Source: Jacaranda mimosifolia (lineage: Eukaryota > Streptophyta > Magnoliopsida > Lamiales > Bignoniaceae). From it: a DNA stretch of 64,000 nt. The DNA lies in assembly GCA_018894105.1 (NCBI GenBank), contig CM032125.1:33775032-33839031 (forward strand), written 5' to 3'. Shown one piece after another: positions 24,588 to 34,864 of this stretch (position 1 is its first letter; the number at the start of each line of letters is the position of its first letter). Both the position numbers and the translations under genes were made by a program. The notes below the pieces were generated by a model. The model saw only the letters and a list, made by a program, of their open reading frames with translations, was not told the DNA's origin and searched no databases.

Positions 24588-24767
24588 ATGAAGCTAGTAG
24601 AGGTGCCGAAGTACGGTGGTTTTTTGGAAGCCATGATCGCCACCCTCATCTACTCACCACCCAATTATATTTTGCCTAAAAAATCAACCGATCCTGGATC
24701 TTCAAGTTCTTGCCTATCAACTGAAAGCTCTTTTCAGTTAGTTAAACATGCATTTCGTTTGGATTGA
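24588..24767 (+). CDS. Short ORF of 59 codons in the Mutator-like element, doubtful
   Basis: ATG at 24588 opens a frame beginning MKLVEVPKYGGFLEAMIATL and ending at a TGA at 24765. Composition is less AT-biased than the surroundings, and it lies between the two inverted repeats, as captured gene pieces do in Pack-MULEs. I recognise no family, and chance is a fair alternative. Confidence 0.2.
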   Translation: MKLVEVPKYGGFLEAMIATLIYSPPNYILPKKSTDPGSSSSCLSTESSFQLVKHAFRLD

Positions 24768-25228
24768 GGTTATGTTGAATGAGTATGGTATGTAATAATT
24801 GTAATGCCACTATATTGCTGTAAATTTGTTGTAAATATTGGTGAACTTTCAAGTCCATTGAAGAAACTGTGTTTCTTCCTTTATTTTGATTTGCCTCAAA
24901 AAAAGAAAAAGTATTATGCTCCTAAGTTATTGCAACATCAATGGGTTTATCTTAACTTTTCTTTTTCTTAAGTTTTATTATAATTATTAGGTGGCAATTC
25001 TTGCTACATATCACAAAAACTCTCATTTTGAGCTCGTTTAGAGATAATTGGGTAGAAAGGGGGCTAGTTAGGTAAATTTTGGCCCAATGCATTGAAATTG
25101 CTAAAAAAAAAAATTAAATGTGCAAAAATTTCTTAAAGTTTGGATTATTTTTGCAAAATCAAAATTGAAAAAGTATCAATAAGAGTATTAGTGAAAGTCA
25201 AGGGACTAAAATTCCAAAATTGCTATGT

Positions 25229-27068
25229 TGATCCATTATGTGAAGAAAACAAATAAAAGCAGAACCTGTTATTCCAATCCAACTCATATAAAGATTATCA
25301 CTGCTAGTTGCTGCAAAGCCAAAGTAATCTAGACAGAGAGAGTGGTGTGTAAATTCAAATTTCTTTCTATGCAAAAATTAAATTACACCAAAAAAATTTG
25401 TACAAATAAAATAAAATTAAAATTTATTAGTTGTGGATTCAATTTCTAATCTAATCTTCTCATTCTTTTCTTCTAAATATAATATTGAAATTTGATGAGC
25501 TTCGTGAAATATGCCTTAAATGCCACAGATCTCCTTAAATTTAATTTGAAGAAAATAACGTTAATTTGGGGGTTTCACACATTAATCTTGAATCAAACGT
25601 TGAAATTATACGCTAATAATATAGAACGCCTTGAATACGGTGGATCTTCTTGAATTTGCTGGAGAAAATTGTCATACTCCTTCAAAATTTCTCTCACTTA
25701 CCAATACTTGTGTTGTGTGTGGAATGAGCTTTGATCACTTTATTTATATAGATGTTTGATGGGAGACTTCTAAATTGATTTAAACTTCTTTAAGGGTTAT
25801 CTTTTTGATAGAATAATATCAAATATAAAGAGATAATATTAAGTAAAAAGATAGAGTATCAAATATCTTTTATTTGATTGGTCCATCGACGTAAACACTT
25901 TATCTTTAATACTTATCAATATTTGATTTAAACATAAAATAAAAACTAGAATATTAATTAAAATTAACTATTTATCTTTTTGAAATTAAATTCAAAAGCT
26001 AGTTGCTTTTATTTGGGTACCAAACTAGTTGCTCACTTCGTGTTCAAAACCACACTACATGTATAAAAAGTTTTGCCAGAATTAGAAGAGGAGGTCAAAT
26101 TCTATCTCTATTTTACTTTTAATTACTTTTTGTTTTTCATGTAATATTTGTTAGTCATTCAACTTTAATTTCATATTATTACTTAATTCATACAATTTTA
26201 ATTTGATGATATGACTTAATTGTAGAAAGACCTACTTGGGTATGCTCCTTCTCAAGCAGAATTATTTAACCTTTGTTCCACAAAGAAACACAGCACTCAA
26301 AATGAACCTATAAAAAATGCAATTGTATGTTCTCAGAGCTAATTGCAAAGGTGCAATCCTATTGAATCTTAAATGGACTTCCTTTTCCCTTTACCACATC
26401 AATTTCCTCCTCTCTTGTCTCTGTGCCAAAAACATAACAATGGGGTAATGTTTTTGTAGTTATTGTGGAAGATGGAGGAAGTGAATTGATAATTTAATTT
26501 GTTGTTTTAGGAGATAAGTGTGATCAACTCTTAATTCTTTATCACACCTCTTTAATTACACACTTTTGTTGGAGCGATTGGAAAATTAAAATAATTTGAT
26601 GAATGAATATTACATATTTTTAAATAAAAAAATATTCACTACTTTTTAATTTAAATTAAAATTATAATTAATGAAAATTCATATTTCTCATTAGATTTAT
26701 TTATTTATAACATAACAACTATTTAAATGTGTATTAGATGTAATTGAAGACTACATGCTATATCCAATTATTACGAAGGGAGAAGTTTCGATGGGGAGAA
26801 AAAGAAAGAGGTTCAGATTCAGCATATATAAATAGATTTCTTTGGAATTATATTGATTGATATATATTGATTTCTTTATTCCTAAAGTTACCTGAACTGC
26901 ATGTCCACATTGGATAACGTTAATAAGTGACCAATATAACAAAAAGTCTTCATGCCATTTCACCACCAGAAAATTGCTTTATACTTTTTAGAAGATTGCT
27001 TTTCCCATGTTTTCAAAACCATCATAATTACAGAGTAGACAGACCCGACTTTCACCCACTTGGTGTGG
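25229..27068. other. AT-rich intergenic, no gene seen
   Basis: No coding frame, RNA gene or transposon terminus was recognised. The 71-codon minus frame at 26751-26966 lies in the upstream region of the next gene and resembles no family. Confidence 0.45.
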
Positions 27069-27076
27069 TATATATA
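27069..27076 (+). promoter_or_regulatory. TATA box of the four-TM gene at 27123
   Basis: tatatata lies 47 bp before the ATG at 27123. An upstream in-frame ATG at 27060 lies before this box and would add 21 residues with no counterpart in the paralogues, so it is not the likely start. Confidence 0.5.
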
Positions 27077-27122
27077 CCCCCCTTACTGTGTTGACTCCAA
27101 AACAATCCTAATTAGAGTAAAT

Positions 27123-27683
27123 ATGGCTTCAAAAGCTGTTCAACTCTTTAGCTTTCTAAAGCAAAAGATAAAAGCAGCTGTAGCTCTTCCACTCCAATTC
27201 ATACGAAGATCATCGCTGCTGCTGCTGCCGCTTCAAAGCCGCTACGCCGCACCACCTCCTCCGGACGGCGGAGGAGAGATTGAAGCGCCAACTGCCGATG
27301 GTCATGATCAATCCAATTATAAATTTTCGGGTAAACTTCTTACTCTCTGCTTTACATCTGCCCTGGAGTCGTTGCTGCTGTTTTTCCAATTGCAGAATCA
27401 GCACAAGAAACTTCAGTTCCCCCTCTCGTTTCACTTGTTCTCCATCGCCATCACTTGTGCTTTCGCCATCACTTTTCTCGAGAAATTCGTCTTCCGTCCC
27501 GGTAACAGATTTGCCACTCTGCTCAGGAAAATGGGAATGGCCTTTTTTGCCACTGCATTCATTCTTGCAGTTATAATCCCCTCTCCGTTGTGGCTAAGGA
27601 TCGTACTCTCCGCCATTTTCTTCTTCGTGCTGGTTGCCGCCGTTCTCCAACAATATTGCAAATGCTCCGACGGAAGCAACTAG
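27123..27683 (+). CDS. Small four-transmembrane protein, family copy B
   Basis: The 186-aa product starts MASKAVQLFSFLKQKIKAAV, aligning with the N-termini of the copies at 9811, 45876 and 60556. The linker after residue 35 is Pro- and Gly-rich and acidic (AAPPPPDGGGEIEAP). Four hydrophobic segments follow, with SALESLLLFFQLQ, FPLSFHLFS, LLRKMGMAFFATAFILA and IIPSPLWLRIV as the conserved strings. No intron, no frame damage. The 3' flank ctagctggccgtctctg is shared with copy A. I infer an integral membrane protein; no enzymatic or transport motif is visible. Retention of an intact frame among several relics suggests selection on it. Confidence 0.7.
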   Translation: MASKAVQLFSFLKQKIKAAVALPLQFIRRSSLLLLPLQSRYAAPPPPDGGGEIEAPTADGHDQSNYKFSGKLLTLCFTSALESLLLFFQLQNQHKKLQFPLSFHLFSIAITCAFAITFLEKFVFRPGNRFATLLRKMGMAFFATAFILAVIIPSPLWLRIVLSAIFFFVLVAAVLQQYCKCSDGSN

Positions 27684-27849
27684 CTGGCCGTCTCTGTCGA
27701 CGGATTTTCTGCAACTGCTAAGGAGGGAAAAATTGTCAGGTGTTTTTATTCTCATGATAAGTGACATGTAACGAGTGTAGTTGCTATCGGTGAAGACAAG
27801 TGATGGGCTCCTGATGATGTCTTTGGTCTCTACGTGTGGTTTTTTCTTT

Positions 27850-28030
27850 TTTTTAAATAAAAAATCAGTTAGATTCGAATTTATCTCACATTTTATGTGT
27901 GAGATTTGTGGTTCGAATTCTACTTAATTTTTAGTGTGTATGGATATGTAATTGTGTGAGAAATTTATAATTTTAATTTTAATAAATTTTTAATGCGTAT
28001 GTATATATAAAAATAAAAAAAGTCCTTAAT
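27850..28030 (+). mobile_element. Diverged SINE-like sequence
   Basis: The core 'tctcacattttatgtgtgagatttgtggttcgaattc' has the layout of the intact SINE just downstream (a short palindrome, then a B-box-like ttcgaattc), and the segment ends in an A-rich stretch near 28008-28021. The A box is not convincing and no target duplication was found. It may be an older member of the same family. Confidence 0.35.
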
Positions 28031-28244
28031 TTTTGCAATAATGAAATATAAAGAGGGGTCCCATTTATGTATATTTCATTTGACCATAGGCCAGGGCCAT
28101 GTTATTCCTTGAATTTACCATCTTTAAAAAAAAAAAAAATGCATATCATAAACCACTTAACATTGTTGTAATACTAAACAAAAATAATAATAAAGTACCA
28201 AAATACCCCCCAGAAAAAGAAACTCCAACTCTCCAAGGGTAAGT

Positions 28245-28260
28245 GAATAGGACCCCGAGT
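28245..28260. repeat. SINE target-site duplication, left
   Basis: gaataggaccccgagt is repeated without mismatch at 28370-28385, directly after the A-tail of the SINE. A 16-bp perfect duplication indicates a fairly young insertion. Confidence 0.9.
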
Positions 28261-28369
28261 GGCCTGTGGCCCAGTGGCATAAGTCTCCCACATAATGTGG
28301 GAGGTCAGGAGTTCGAGTCCTAACGGACTCCTCATGTGTGCGTGTGTATAAATAAAAAAAAAAAAAAAA
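28261..28369 (+). mobile_element. Short tRNA-derived SINE with poly-A tail
   Basis: The head contains a perfect RNA polymerase III A box, tggcccagtgg (28267-28277), and a B box, gttcgagtc (28311-28319), spaced as in tRNA genes. A ctcccacataatgtgggag palindrome lies between them. A short TG/TA-rich body and an A-rich tail (to 28369) follow. The insert is bounded by perfect 16-bp direct repeats gaataggaccccgagt at 28245-28260 and 28370-28385, the mark of LINE-mediated retroposition. It is not a functional tRNA: the acceptor stem cannot pair. Confidence 0.85.
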
Positions 28370-29039
28370 GAATAGGACCCCGAGTGTAAAACTGCAATAC
28401 TAAAAGGTAATTAAGAATGAGAAATTCTAGGGTGGACCAACCAAGAATCACCTGTTCAAAATCCGTTCTTCTCTGCGTTTACAGCGTTGTTGCCGTAGAA
28501 AAGGGCCTTCCGGCTTCTCGGCTACCTCCACGGCGGAGCAAGTTACCGAAGGGATTGATGGGTCGGTTCTCACGGCCATTGTTACGGGTTTCCTTCTCTC
28601 TCTCTCTCTCTCTCTCCCTTTTTTTTTTTTTTTTTTTTGTTTCCTCCTAATGTCATCTTTAAGATTTATGGACCAGTTTAGCTCGAAAACCTGGAATTTT
28701 GTCTTAGAGTTAGTTAATTTGTTGAAAGTTGAATATTTACTTCCACTTTGTGGGTGGTAAAAATGCAAACTATTGCTTGTCTGTGCAGAAAAAAGAGACT
28801 CAGAGAACCTTGATTTCTAGCTAGAAAAGGGATTAAAATTAAGACGACTTTTTGAATTTTCAAAAATAGCGTTCTCACAGGGATTTGGTATGTGTATAGC
28901 TTCAAGAAGGCAATTCCCTATTTCTATGAGGTTTTATTTGTTCTCATTTCGTCTGTCAGAGGATTCGACATTAATGTATCTGGTGGATATACTGGTTTTT
29001 GGTGAACTATAGTTCTTTGTGGATCACTCTTGATGAATT

Positions 29040-29390
29040 TGTCCCACATCGAGTAATCGAGGGACATAAGACTTGAATATAGGATCCTTCAGGGTGCTTT
29101 TATGGATGAAACCCCCAATTATGTCTATTGATGGAATAATATTTGGGTATAACTGACTTTCATATATATATATATATATATATATTTTGATGAATTTGGT
29201 CATCATCATTGGCGCTTTGTGTGGGAATGAAGGATATGCACCTCTTCCCATACCCCTTGGTTGGGTGTGAGAATGATATCTAATCATGTCACTGATATTG
29301 AAAAATTGAGGGGCATGGGGCTTTAATATAGGGTCCTCTTTGTCACCCTCTTGAAGGGGGCCTTTTAGGATCAAAACCCTCCAGCAGTGC
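29040..29390. repeat. Diverged two-copy repeat in intron 1 of the SDR pseudogene
   Basis: Two related blocks at about 29049-29115 and 29298-29382 share 'at(c/t)gaNNaatNgaggg(a/g)cat' and 'tNaatatagg(a/g)tcct'. They flank an AT microsatellite at about 29162-29184. The first is preceded by tcccacatcgag, a string common in plant retrotransposon LTRs, so an old TE may lie here. Confidence 0.35.
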
Positions 29391-30709
29391 ATGCTAGGGC
29401 TAATACCTGAACACAATTGGACCTTCATGTTTGGTGACAAATTTAGTTATGATCAACATTTTTAGATAGATTAACCTCACAACTGAGGAAATGAAAGAAT
29501 CTGCATTATCTATAATTGGAGGCAAATTGTACTTTACCTAATTTTGTTAAAAAGTGTGCGGCATTCATGATATTTCTATGCTAACTCATAAATTTGTTTG
29601 CTTGTAATGACCCTGGTGTCACAATTGCAAATGCTATTGCAGGAGCTTCAGGTGGTAGTGGTGCAGAGACTGCATGGCTACTTGCACTGAGTGGCATCCT
29701 TGTCATTGTGGCAGTCAGAAATCTCTCTGCTGGGAATGAGACCGAAGAAGCAATCATCAAACAAATTCCAAATGCAAAACTTGATGCTATGGAGTTAGGT
29801 CTCAGTTCCATGGTATCAATCAGAAAATTTGAATCAAAGTCAATTCCTTTGGCCTTCGTCTGAATTTTCTTTTGTAAGGGACATGTTCCTCAGATTTATT
29901 CAGACTTTGTTTGGGTGCTCCTATGGTCAAATTATGATTGTGAAGATTTCAGAGGAGTGCATTTTTGTTTATGTTAATCTTGCTTTTAAGTTTCAATTAT
30001 GCACCTAAATTCTAACATTTTGTCAAACATATCCCATGATTTCTTTCTAGGATGTTCTTTACTAACCATACAAAGTCTTCATCAAATCTCTCAAGATTGC
30101 ATGCTCACGCATAAGCATTATGTTGCTAATAAGCATTCGTGGCTGAACCTCTAGTTATTGTTTTGGACAATGATTAGATAGTGTAATCTATACTTTAATT
30201 GGTATCAATTTTGTTTCACTTTTCACTAGAAATAATGCTGGGGTTATGGCAATACCTGTCATGCTTTCAAAAGACAACATAGAGCTGCAGTTTGCGACAA
30301 ACCATTTGGGTAAGATTTGGCATTCATATTTAACGTAAACTGTTAATGGGCTAGAAAGAGATCTCATCTCAGCTTTTGATTGATTTTAACTCCTGAATGA
30401 ATGTGACTGTTGCTTGAATTCCTGATGGATACTGGTATATGATATTATGATTTTCACTTGTCTTATTAATGAAGAATTTTGTTATAAGATGATAGTAGCT
30501 AACTTTTCTTTTTTGCAGGACATTTCCTTTTGACACATTTGATGTTGGAAACCATTAAGAGAACAGCTCGTGAAAGTAATCATGAAGGAAGAACTGTAAA
30601 TGTTTCATCTCTGAGGCACAAGTTTTCATACCCCAAAGAGATCCGGTTTGATAAAATTAATGATCAATCAGGGTAAAATTTTAAACCACAGAAATATTAG
30701 TATATTTCT

Positions 30710-31245
30710 TGCAAGATATTATTTTCTCACCTGTTATGGTATACGCTGCATTCAAGATGTATTTGTTATAGTGATTGATAGGTTGATGGGCTTCAGTATA
30801 ATTTGTGGGTGTTTTATGCTTCTGTTTTTCCGATAAATATTCATTTGGTATGTGTAGTGATGCACAGGTACAACAGCGTATTTGCGTATGGACAATCAAA
30901 GCTTGCTAATGTGCTACATGCTAATGAACTTGCTAGACATTTGAAGGTAATTGTCTTGCTAAAGGATATCCATCATCTGCAAGATATTATATTCTCACCT
31001 GTTATGGTATATGCTGCATTCAAGATGTATTTGTTATAGTGATTGATAGGTTGATGGGCTTCAGTATAATTTGTGGGTGTTTTATGCTTCTGTTTTTCCG
31101 ATAAATATTCATTTGGTATGTGTAGTGATGCACAGGTACAACAGCGTATCTGCGTATGGACAATCAAAGCTTGCTAATGTGCTACATGCTAATGAACTTG
31201 CTAGACATTTGAAGGTAATTGTCTTGCTAAAGGATATCCATCATC
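30710..31245. repeat. 268-bp tandem duplication containing an SDR exon
   Basis: The unit at 30710-30977 is repeated at 30978-31245 with three substitutions seen. Each unit holds the end of an intron, the 79-bp exon with the YGQSK active-site motif, and the start of the next intron. Exon length is not a multiple of three, so including both copies would shift the frame. One of the differences changes Phe to Ser beside the active-site Tyr. Confidence 0.9.
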
Positions 31246-32121
31246 TGCCTTCTTAGGTGATCTAAACTTCATGATTTATTACGTGGATACAATTAGTTTG
31301 GTAATCGTATGAGGTTAGAAAACTTGATCTTTTGACTTTGCATCTGATAAAGCTACAACAAAAAATACCATTGAATAACTAATCACCTTCTTGTTTAGTG
31401 CATTTGCTATATTAACTATAATGATCTATGTGATTTCTCTAAGGAAGAGAAGGTGGAGATAACAGCTAATTCACTTCATACAGGAGCAATTGCCACCACT
31501 CTTTTCCGTCATCACAGCTTTGTAAATGGTAATGTCTTGCCCACTTTGACAGTCCTACTATTCGTAAATGGTAGAAGCTTTTTAATTATGGATTTTGCAA
31601 TATAGCACTCTGCAGATGCTCGCATATGGAACATGTTTTATTTCACATATCCAATCCATGTCTCCCTTTTGGTTAATTCAGGTCTTGTTGCTGCTCTTGG
31701 TAAGAATGTGATGAAAAATGTTCACCTGTTAATTTTTTTAACAACAAATATCGCCGTTGATATATAATATTTTTCTACTCTGTTTTTCATTGTTGAGGGT
31801 CCTAAGATGGCAGGAAAACATATATAGCGCAAGAAAAAATCTGAAATTATCGAAATTTTGACATGTTCATATGGAATGCTTTGCAGAGAGCAGCAACTGA
31901 CATGCTATATGTCATTGCATCCAGATGTTACAGGCATCACTGGAAAGTATTATGCAGATTGTAACTTGGCTGAGACAAGCTTGCAAGCTAATGATCAAGA
32001 ATTGGCCAGAAAATTATGGGACTTCACCCAAGATTTATGCGTCTTTTTTATACAACAAGTAAATCTCAATCCGGCTCTTCCCTGTCGTTTACTGCAGTTT
32101 CATCTTGAATAATTTTTTTTT

Positions 32122-33235
32122 AAAAAAAATAAAAATAAAAATTAAATAACACAACAATCCTCTTTTAAATATGTATTCAAAATATTATAAATATTTATAT
32201 GTATATATACACGTGTGTATTAGAGACACACACATACGCATATATACACAAATACAAACATCGATATCTCACTCCCCCCCCCCCCACCAAAAGAAAATTA
32301 CATACATATATATAGATGCATAAAAAAATTACATCCAACCAAAATCCGGCAGCCATGGCCGGACAGCCAGATCCGCCATGGCAGGGAAGCTGGATCCGCC
32401 ATGTCCGAGCTGTTTTGATTTGCTGGCCGCTGGCCATGGTCAGCCCGGCAACGGCCGGGGAAGGGGGCGACGGGGCTTGGTGCCCTGACTGGCTGGGGAG
32501 GGCCGTCTCCGTTTTGGTGGATCCGTGGGAGAGAGGGGGTGCGGGGTTATAGGGGAAGAAAATCTTTTTCTTCTTCTTGTTTTTGTTGTTTGTTTTTAAT
32601 TTTTTGTTTATTTTATTTTTAGTTAATATATAAAATTGGTTAAACTGTCTTACGTATATTTGTTATTTTAATCTTATTAAGTATATATTTAAAATTATTA
32701 AATTATATTGTTAAAAAATGATAACTTTAAATTTTTATTGTTTTAATTTTTTATTTAATTTATATTTAATTATTAAATAAATTTATTAAATTATTTTAAA
32801 TATGTTTGTTTTAACATTATTGAGGACATAAATTAAAATTATTAAAATTTTACTATTAGAATGATAGATTTAAATTTTATTTTTATTTTCAATTTTTATC
32901 TTTATTAGCAAATAAATTCAATTTAATCTAATTACACATTTTAGATATGTTTATTGTTTAATATTATAGAGTATGTAAAATCTAAACAATTCAATAGTTT
33001 TATTTGTTTTGTTAAAATAAAGAGTATGTCTTAAATAAAAAGAATTTAAACAAAGGATAAATTAGGCATTTAAAATAGAATAAAATAAATATCAAATTGT
33101 TTGAATGGAATTATATATATTTTTTAAAACAAAGATATTCTACTGTTAATAGTTTGTTATTTGTAAATCAATGATTGCAAAATGCCTATATGACATTAAG
33201 TAAAAACAAACAATTAGGATGCTAGAAAATTTATA
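32122..33235. repeat. Non-coding repeat, copy A
   Basis: The left part (32122-32240, with 'caaaatattataaatattta' and acacaca) recurs at 33570-33690. The right part (about 32545-33235) recurs at 33985-34051 plus 44839-45440, where the retrotransposon splits it. The middle (32270-32550) is a GC-rich insert with repeated 'ccatggc' and 'ggatccgcca' strings and a C-run, absent from copy B. No protein is recognised; the 78-codon frame at 32316-32552 follows the GC-rich insert only. Confidence 0.7.
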
Positions 33236-34051
33236 ATTTTTGTATAATCCTATTCAATGTGTTCTATTTATTATCATGTAATGACTTTGTATTGTGCCAA
33301 GTGTCCCTTGATTTTTGATAAAGAAAATAAAGCAAAACTTAAACAATTACCCCTTTTTAAATAAAATACCCTAAGTACACTTTTCTTATTTATTTGATCA
33401 TTTATTCAACATATGATTTTATTTAATCTCTCCCATATTTTATGATAATATTTTTTATTTAAATTTTAGTACCCACCTATTAATCAACTAAATTATATTA
33501 GTCCTAAAACTTACAATTAGGAACTGTTCTTGAAAATTAACAAAAAAAAATTAATACTTATTAAAAATTAAAAAAATCAATTAAAAATAAAAATTAAATA
33601 ATATAATAATCCCTTTTCAAATATGTATTCAAAATATTATAAATATTTATATGTATATATATATGTGTATTAGACACACACATATATATTTTGTCCCCTC
33701 AAAATGTTAAAATTATACTAAAATTTTTAAAATGTTACACTTTTACCTCCCTCAAAATATTAAAATTTTATTTTTTCACATTAAAAATTTTAAAATATTA
33801 TATTTTTGCCATCTTTAAATTTTAAATTTATTTCTCCTCTTATTTCAAATATGCTTGTTGCGCCATTGTACTTTTTTGTATATATGTATAATAAAAAAAA
33901 TTTATAGTTTTGAGAATTTAGAATTTCGCCTCCCCTAAACTAAAATTTTGGCTTTGTCCTTGGTGGGTGGGCGGGTGGATGGGTGGGGATGGTTATGGAA
34001 GAAGAAGAAGAAGATTTTTCTTCTTTTTGATTTTGCTATTTTGTTTATTTT
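33236..34051. repeat. Spacer and left part of non-coding repeat, copy B
   Basis: About 330 bp of AT-rich spacer is followed from 33570 by the left part of the repeat. A ggtggg run and a gaa run come before the retrotransposon at 34052. The last five bases, attt and t, are the left target-site copy. The rest of copy B resumes at 44839. Confidence 0.65.
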
Positions 34052-34823
34052 TGATATGGGGTGACCCTAAAGGCCCAAGTCGGTTATCCTTGGGGTCAGG
34101 CCCAACCCTTGAGTAGAGGCCCACTCCATGCGCGGCGGGTCGACTAAATTCGATCAGCCGAGCTTGCCCTCGACTGCACCTCAAGTTTCTCAGACCAACT
34201 CGACCAAAACTGCCACGATCTCAGGTCGAGTTCCGTACTTTCCTTTTGCCACAGCGTTAAACTCGTCAATCGGTGTCGACCTACTTCAGGTCGATCCCGG
34301 TGTCGAAGTTCCGTACAGTCTCCTGCCACTGCATTTAATGCGTTGACTGACACCACGCCACCGCATTAATGGCGCACGCCACTCCCTCGCCGTCTGACAC
34401 AACAGGCGCCGCACTAGGTACGATCACATCCTGCAGCAGGAAGGGACATCTAGCTGGCAAGTACAAATGGGGGGAATTACCCGGTAGCCCCATGGGGAAA
34501 GGCTGAAGGTCCACATTGGATTCAGGGGCATTTTGGGCAATCCACCCCGGAGGATGGCAAATATAAAAGCCCCGAAACAGAACCCTAAGAGGTATGCGCA
34601 CATAAAACTATCAAGTTTACCTTGAATTCCATGAGGAACATCCCGTTTTCTATCCCTTACTGACTTGAGCGTCGGAGGGTCTTAGCCGAGGACCTCTCGG
34701 CTAGCCTAACGTTTGCTTTGGTTGCAGGATTTCATCTCCTTTGCTATCGGATACTATCTTTATTGGGCCGAAACTCACCTAATAAGAGATCGGACCATCA
34801 TCATACGTTTTGAACCCGTATCA
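34052..34823 (+). repeat. 5' LTR
   Basis: 772 bp, TGATATGGGG to CCGTATCA. It carries the promoter: TATAAAAG at 34562-34569, followed by the transcribed leader. It differs from the 3' LTR by nine transitions and one transversion; at eight of the nine transitions this copy has the A or T. Short frames inside it are not genes. Confidence 0.95.
34562..34569 (+). promoter_or_regulatory. TATA box of the 5' LTR
   Basis: tataaaag lies 510 bp into the LTR, and the same box is at 44577-44584 in the 3' LTR. About 25-30 bp downstream would be the start of the genomic transcript. Confidence 0.65.
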
Positions 34824-34825
34824 TT

Positions 34826-34841
34826 TGGCGTCGTCTGTGGG
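34826..34841 (+). other. Primer-binding site of the Tat element
   Basis: TGGCGTCGTCTGTGGG starts two bases after the LTR. It has the form of the tRNA-derived PBS TGGCGCCGTCTGTGGG found in related elements, with one mismatch. I believe the primer is an arginine tRNA, but this is from memory of the family. Confidence 0.65.
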
Positions 34842-34864
34842 AAACCTGAAATCCTCTACCGAAA

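Larger units (their letters stand above)
24124..25228. mobile_element. Mutator-like non-autonomous element with long terminal inverted repeats
   Basis: The left 220 bp (24124-24342) and the reverse complement of the right 237 bp (24992-25228) align along their length. Both run through 'ATAGCAATTTT', 'TTTTAGTCC', 'ACTTTCACTAA', a 'GGGCCAA' block, an 'AATTATC' block and 'TTTTTGTGA'-type sequence. Long, imperfect TIRs around a short unrelated core are typical of Mutator-like elements. I could not fix the 9-11 bp target duplication. The core carries two small frames of unknown origin and may be captured DNA. Confidence 0.55.
28490..32112 (+). pseudogene. TIC32-like short-chain dehydrogenase/reductase, decayed
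   Basis: Eight exon-like blocks with splice-like edges encode a classical SDR of the plant TIC32/retinol-dehydrogenase-like group (NAD(P)-dependent oxidoreductases). Block 1 (28490-28587, GFSATSTAEQVTEGIDGS) has lost its ATG. Block 2 (29643-29873) has the cofactor motif GASGGSG and a 1-bp deletion near 29839. Block 3 (30230-30309) has NNAG. Block 4 (30519-30672) has the catalytic-Ser region VNVSS. Block 5 (30868-30946) has the YxxxK motif YGQSK and is duplicated at 31136-31214. Block 6 is 31444-31528. Block 7 (31682-31724) lacks a GT donor. Block 8 (from 31887) has a 1-bp insertion, then HPDVTGITGKYYAD. The lesions rule out the full enzyme; a shorter transcript is possible. Confidence 0.85.

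Noticed and set aside
27060..27122. Upstream ATG as the start of four-TM copy B
   Set aside because: The added 21 residues have no counterpart in the three paralogues, and the ATG lies before the TATA box.
28261..28335. Functional tRNA gene
   Set aside because: A and B boxes are perfect, but the acceptor stem cannot form, and the poly-A tail with 16-bp target duplications shows a SINE.
28417..28650. 77-codon ORF as a separate gene
   Set aside because: The homologous reading (exon 1 of the SDR pseudogene) is in another frame; the ORF continues into a CT and poly-T tract.
32316..32552. 78-codon ORF in the GC-rich insert of repeat copy A
   Set aside because: Built from local ccatggc and ggatcc repeats; absent from copy B and without protein resemblance.
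34128..34601. LTR-internal frames of 63-88 codons
   Set aside because: They occur in both LTRs as by-products of the GC-rich LTR and have no family resemblance.
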